Shown: positions 8,589 through 12,142 of the stretch, one piece after another | Numbering within the stretch: the first letter of the stretch is position 1 | Layout: each line of letters begins with the position of its first letter | Assembly (NCBI GenBank): GCA_003573635.1 | Contig: QUTJ01031485.1 | Coordinates: forward strand, 1-12,142 | Direction: 5' to 3' | Origin: Goniomonas avonlea | Taxonomy: Eukaryota > Cryptophyceae > Goniomonadida > Goniomonadaceae | Length of the DNA: 12,142 nucleotides | Position numbers and translations under genes: made by a program | The notes under the pieces: model-generated | What the model saw: the letters and a program-made list of their open reading frames with translations, nothing else | Databases searched by the model: none | What the model was told of the DNA's origin: nothing

Positions 8589-8701
8589 CGGTGGGCCCTT
8601 GGCTCTGCCCAAAAGGTCTGTATTCCGTTGATATGGAATAGATGATTCGTTGGTGGCCTTTGGCTCTGCCTGTGAAAAGGTCTGTATCCCGTTGATATGG
8701 A
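8589..8701 (+). repeat. Roughly 50-bp tandem duplication
   Basis: Both copies contain GG(T)GGCC-TTGGCTCTGCC, AAAAGGTCTGTAT and CCGTTGATATGGA (8589-8637 and 8650-8701). No function visible. Confidence 0.8.
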
Positions 8702-9004
8702 TATCCCGCCTTCACGCATACAAGGCTATCCTGTGTGCGGCAGCCCAACAGGGCGAGGTGAGTCCACCTCTGTCGTAAGCACTCAGCAGTGCTCTGCTCT
8801 GATTGTGGCAGACTGCTCTAAAGTGTCAATGTCAAAGAGCTCAACTGTGAAATTGTTGTCCGTCAGAAGTGCTCTGCACTCCTGCTTGTGTGTGGCAACT
8901 CGCCAGCCCGTCCATCAAGCTGTGTGTGTCACGTAACCAGCTGAGCGCGTGTCCCCTCGCACTGGCCGGCACGGGAGCATGGTGGTGACTCAGACACAGA
9001 CCTC

Positions 9005-9160
9005 AGTCACCCAGTTCCCATTCACCCACCAGTCACCCATCAGTCACCCACCGGTCACACCGGTCCCATCAGGCACATCGGGACCGAGTCAGGGTGACCC
9101 ACAGCCTGCTGTCACCCATCACACCAACCAGTCTGTTACCCAGTGACCCTCTGTCACCCG
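9005..9160. repeat. GTCACCC-type dispersed heptamer repeats
   Basis: At least five GTCACCC and several CACCCA motifs. This is the reverse complement of the intronic GGGTGAC array at 5487-5636. The block runs up to and slightly over the 3' end of the TBP-like coding sequence. Confidence 0.75.
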
Positions 9161-10822
9161 GGTTCCAACCCATTAGAGCACTGCCAGCTGGGCTGAGTAG
9201 TCAACAGGCAGCTGAGTTGAGAGGCTGCCACTGCTACCTGCAGCTCCTTGGCAGGGGTTGAGGCTGGACCTGGGGCTGTACCTGGGATGAGGTGTCTGGA
9301 GGGTGGAGGGGGAGAGGAGGGAGGGAGAGAGGGGGAGAGGGAGAGAGGGGAGACACACACACACGCACAGGGAGAGGGTGATGGGACAGGGAAGGAGAGG
9401 AAGGGCGGAAGGGAGAAGGGGCAAGGGGGGAGAGACAGGGAAGGAGAGGAAAGGAGAGGAAGAACGGACGGGCAAGGGGGAAGGGACAGGGAAGGAGAGG
9501 AAGGACGGGGGGGACAAGGGACAAGGGGGGAGAGACAGGGAAGCGGCACCTGGGAATGAGGTTGGTATCTGGAATCCGGTTGGGGCAAAAAATGATGCCA
9601 GCTTGACTGAGCCTGGGGTTGGGAGTGAGCTTGCTGCCTTGGTGTTTTTGAGCTGCTTGCAAATGGCAGGGAGTGGCCCAGAGCTCCGAAGCCCCTTGCC
9701 GGGGCGGGGGAGGTCAACTGGCAACGACTCAGTCTCAGGTGCCAAGCGCTTTTTACAAAGGGTAGTGTTCTTGCTCCTGGTGGTGGCGGCACGGGATTTA
9801 GGGACGGCAAGGCGTCCCAAAGACTCCACCAGCCCGCGGTGGCGGGAGAGCAGGGCCGCAATCTTGGCCCAAATTTGATTGAGCTGCGGCTCTGAGCAGC
9901 AGCCAGCAGCCTGGGTTTCGTGTCAAGCAACGCGAACGAGACTGGCAATGGGCACCTGGGCATTTCCAGTGCTGAAAAGAAGGATGCATGGTGGCTTGGT
10001 TAAGCCGGCGCACGGGACTCGCACCTTGAGCCCGCAGTACCGACTCGGATCTGGTCGCGACCGCATGGTCAGGGGCTCGAACAAAAAAATCGTACACCCA
10101 CCATACTCTGAACGGAAAGGTGGGGAATGTTGCTGCATCAACTGGTGGGTCTTGTCCAACGCCAATGGAAATCCGAGATAGACATCAGCCTTGCACATAA
10201 TTAAGCTGATCTGCAGGTCGTGTCGTCGGAGAAGATCTGGCTGTGGGACAACTGGAGGTTGAGCGGAACGGAGAGTTTGAACCACAATGGCTGCCGCCGC
10301 GGCAATTTCAGGGTCTGTCTTACACCCAGCGAGCTTGACCGTGCCATTTGAGAAGACACCAGCTGAGACCTTGTTCTGATTGCCGAGATCAAGCCGGATG
10401 GGAACCTGGTTCTTGAACTTGGGCGTTCCCTTCTTGGAGTTTCCCCCCAACGCAGCATCTGGCTGCGCCATATGAGACATGGAGCTCAGATTGACCCTCT
10501 GACCAAGGGAAAACTGCGCAGTGACTGTGGCAACAACCAGAGGAGGGATGGCGGTCAATCTCGGAGGAGATTCCTCACAGCTGGGAAAGCCATTGCAATT
10601 AGGTGCGGAATTAGAACCTTCTGCACAATTTTGTTCCTCACAGCTCATAAGGGAGTTGGGAGACAGTTGGCTGCACGACAGCTTGGTGGAAAGTTCGACG
10701 CACGGAGGATCTGTGGGCGAAGAGCTGTGGAACAGAAGCTGGTTAGCGAGTGCGCAGTTGAGGGCATTGTCATCCAGGAATCTGCTTAGATCTGAACAGT
10801 CGGTTTCAGGGTTGAGCACCAT
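9154..10822 (-). CDS. Divergent TATA-binding-protein-fold protein
   Basis: Exons 10822-10102, 10050-9943, 9891-9550 and 9281-9154 give 432 aa; introns are 51, 51 and 268 nt. Residues 1-90 are a Ser/Cys/Asn-rich leader. Two TBP-like repeats follow. The first has LVVATVTAQFSLG, KFKNQVPIRLDL, AGVFSNGTVKLAGCKTDPE and AAAIVVQTLR. The second has LQISLIMCKADVYLGFPLAL, SEYDPSRYCGLKVRV (formed by splicing 10102 to 10050), ILLFSTGNAQVPIAK (formed by splicing 9943 to 9891) and QLNQIWAKIAALLSRH. Spacing and FS.G...(G/A)(C/A)K motifs match TBP, which places RNA polymerases at promoters. Residue identity is low, so this may be a TBP-related factor and not the main TBP. The C-terminal extension is basic then Pro-rich (KSRAATTRSKNTTLCKKR, VKLASFFAP). 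Start: ATG 10822. Confidence 0.77.
9282..9549 (-). other. 268-nt purine/pyrimidine-repeat intron of the TBP-like gene
   Basis: On the plus strand it is a GGGAGA/GGAAGGA purine tract. It is bounded by ACCTGGGATGAGGT (9280-9293) and ACCTGGGAATGAGGT (9548-9562). On the coding strand each copy contains CCCAG|GT. The donor uses one AG|GT and the acceptor the other, and splicing restores phase 1 to a common stop. Confidence 0.62.
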
Positions 10823-10936
10823 CAGGAAAGTTTGTTCGCGTGGCCTCCCTGCTGGCAGGCTCGGCTGGACACAAGGACCAATTTGAGCATTATCGTGATG
10901 ACTAGCGCATCTCGATAGCTAAACTTGAACGGTCCC
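10823..10936. promoter_or_regulatory. Bidirectional promoter region, TBP-like and CBS genes
   Basis: There are 114 bp between the two divergent ATGs. It includes GATGACTAGCGCATCTCGAT near 10897. No TATA box seen. The size is nearly the same as the spacer at 3339-3455. Confidence 0.4.
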
Positions 10937-12142
10937 ATGCCGTCCAAGTCTGGGTTGGTCTCACTGGACGAGACGTTCCTTGCGCTGTCAAAGCTCAGTG
11001 CCAGCCACTTGCTTCAGTTTCGAGGTTTACACGACAGGGAGGCAAGATTAGTTGATGCGAATTCTGCCTGTGTTAATTCACCGCAGATTTTCACTGTGGA
11101 AGACACCGCGAGGGTGGGATACGTTCTCGGCTTCCTGGATGAGCACAGACTTCGCGCGGCTCCGATGATGAACGTGAGAGACGGGGACCACAAGCACCCT
11201 GCCTCGAAGCAGATTGTCAGCTTCACAGCCGCATGGGACCTCATTATATTTGTTTTGTCGGATTGGCCAGAGACACAAAAAGAGCTGGACAAGAGACTGT
11301 CCTGGGAAGTGCGTTTTGCCCAGGAGTTCTTTGGCAACGATCCTTTGGTCCCGTTGACCCTTGATTCTCCATGCGCGACCGCAGCCCGCTTGTTCACCCA
11401 GGTTGTCTTGTTTCGCGAGTGCTGAATCACTGAAAAATTTACATCAGGGAGTTGGCCGCATCCCAATACTGGGAAAGAATGATTCTTTGGTTGCAACTTG
11501 TACGCCTGTCGACGTACTGGCTTACGTCGACCACATTTATCAGCGAGAGCTTGCATCTGTTGTCCAAAATGTTCGTCAGAGGAGTGCATCCATTTAGCTG
11601 ACGAACGTGACAGGAGGAACTTGTTGCGGAATCAAAGATTTTAGTTCGAGACTTGCCGCAAACATCCCCTATATTTTGCATTCCGGCCACTGTCACCGCT
11701 CGGCAAGCATTGCAGACCCTCATTATCGAGGTTCGCCTCGGCACCCTTGCTTGAAAGCTCCAAAGTTTGCTCACTCACCACACAGAAGGTCCCTGTCATT
11801 GGGTTGTTGTCTGCAGATGAGACCCTTGTCGCTGCATTCGGTCCTGGCTCGTTCAAGGTGATTGCATTGATGCACGCAGCTGTCCGCACCTCGACACTTG
11901 TCTCTTGTATCACGGAGTCAATGTCCCGTGCCATGCATTCAAGAGATTTGTCACCACTGTCATTGCTGATTTGTCAATTTGATTTGCCAGTGCTGTCTGG
12001 TATGGTTTCCGACTCCCTGAAACCCACGGCATGCAGCGAGCCGAGTTTGAACTTCTCCAAGAGCTCAACAAGCCAGTGCTCAAGTTTCTCGAGGAGCACG
12101 CCCGCGACAATCCTGATGTAGGTGGTGGTGTGCCGTTGTTCG
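10937..12142 (+). CDS. CBS-domain (Bateman module) protein, 5' part, runs off right edge
   Basis: Well-supported exons: 10937-11401, 11448-11570, 11614-11730 and 11786-11857 (259 aa), with introns of 46, 43 and 55 nt, all phase 0. CBS1 (about 45-112) shows FTVEDTARVGYVLGFLDEHR, AAPMM and AWDLIIFVLSDW. CBS2 (about 135-183) shows LTLDSPCATAARLFTQ joined to GVGRIPILG, LVATCTPVDVLAYV; the G-V-x-R-x-P-I motif is diagnostic and is built by the splice. CBS3 (about 208-255) shows IPATVTARQALQTLIIE joined to KVPVIGL and ADETLVAAF. Paired CBS domains bind adenine nucleotides, as in AMPK-gamma/SNF4 or stand-alone CBSX proteins. A later stretch, about 12031-12119 (AEFELLQELNKPVLKFLEEH), looks like the linker to another CBS domain. 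I could not fix the exon boundaries between 11858 and 12030. No ligand specificity can be given. Confidence 0.75.

Larger units (their letters stand above)
7825..9153. other. Intergenic region between convergent genes, repeat-rich, no gene seen
   Basis: It lies between the 3' ends of the sorting nexin (plus) and TBP-like (minus) genes. It contains the 7978-8248 array, CT and CTCG microsatellites (about 8430-8465 and 8515-8540), a roughly 50-bp duplication (8589-8637 and 8650-8701) and GTCACCC repeats (9005-9160). Sequence at about 8700-8990 looks unique, but no open frame there resembles protein. Confidence 0.6.

Noticed and set aside
8697-8936. 79-aa plus-strand frame in the intergenic region
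   Set aside because: No recognisable motif, no clear splice partners, and its start overlaps a duplicated non-coding segment.
9154-9963. 269-aa Pro/Ser-rich minus-strand frame as one gene
   Set aside because: Its middle is a purine/pyrimidine repeat; the ends fit better as intron-flanking exons of the TBP-like gene in two frames.

Overview
This window looks like nuclear DNA of a small-genome eukaryote, most likely a unicellular protist. I cannot name the lineage. No long bacterial-type reading frame makes sense. Recognisable domains appear only after short introns (mostly 42-111 nt) are removed. These introns usually begin GT and end CAG. Many carry a branch-like CTGAC or CTCAC about 10-20 nt before the acceptor, and at least one probably has a GC donor. 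All exon coordinates are my own splice reconstructions from frame, phase and domain fit. No transcript was available.

Six protein genes alternate strictly in strand. (1) 73-1247 minus: N-terminal part of a secretory-pathway TPR/GT-B glycosyltransferase that runs off the left edge. (2) 1420-2467 plus: unrecognised protein of at least 6 exons. (3) 2386-3338 minus: membrane-anchored, coiled-coil, ubiquitin-like-domain protein (270 aa). (4) 3456-7824 plus: PX-BAR sorting nexin (390 aa, 10 exons). (5) 9154-10822 minus: divergent TATA-binding-protein-fold protein (432 aa). (6) 10937 to beyond the right edge, plus: CBS-domain (Bateman) protein.

Divergent neighbours share very short intergenic regions (172, 117 and 114 bp between start codons), suggesting bidirectional promoters. 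The one close convergent pair (genes 2 and 3) overlaps by 82 bp of coding sequence. The other convergent pair (genes 4 and 5) is separated by about 1.3 kb of repeats.

Low-complexity DNA is concentrated in four large introns in the 3' half of the sorting nexin gene, in one intron of the TBP-like gene and in the 7.8-9.15 kb intergenic stretch. It includes heptamer, 43-bp and 70-bp tandem arrays, CTGT, TG and GGGA tracts, and hairpin-forming repeats. The longest open frames in those regions are by-products of the repeats.

The genes are housekeeping types (glycosylation, probably ER protein handling, endosomal sorting, transcription, energy or ligand sensing) and do not form an obvious pathway. 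I found no clear novel system. The most unusual points are the gene-architecture features: intron style, overlap, a 10-nt microexon, an intron flanked by duplicated AGGT sites, and the divergent TBP.
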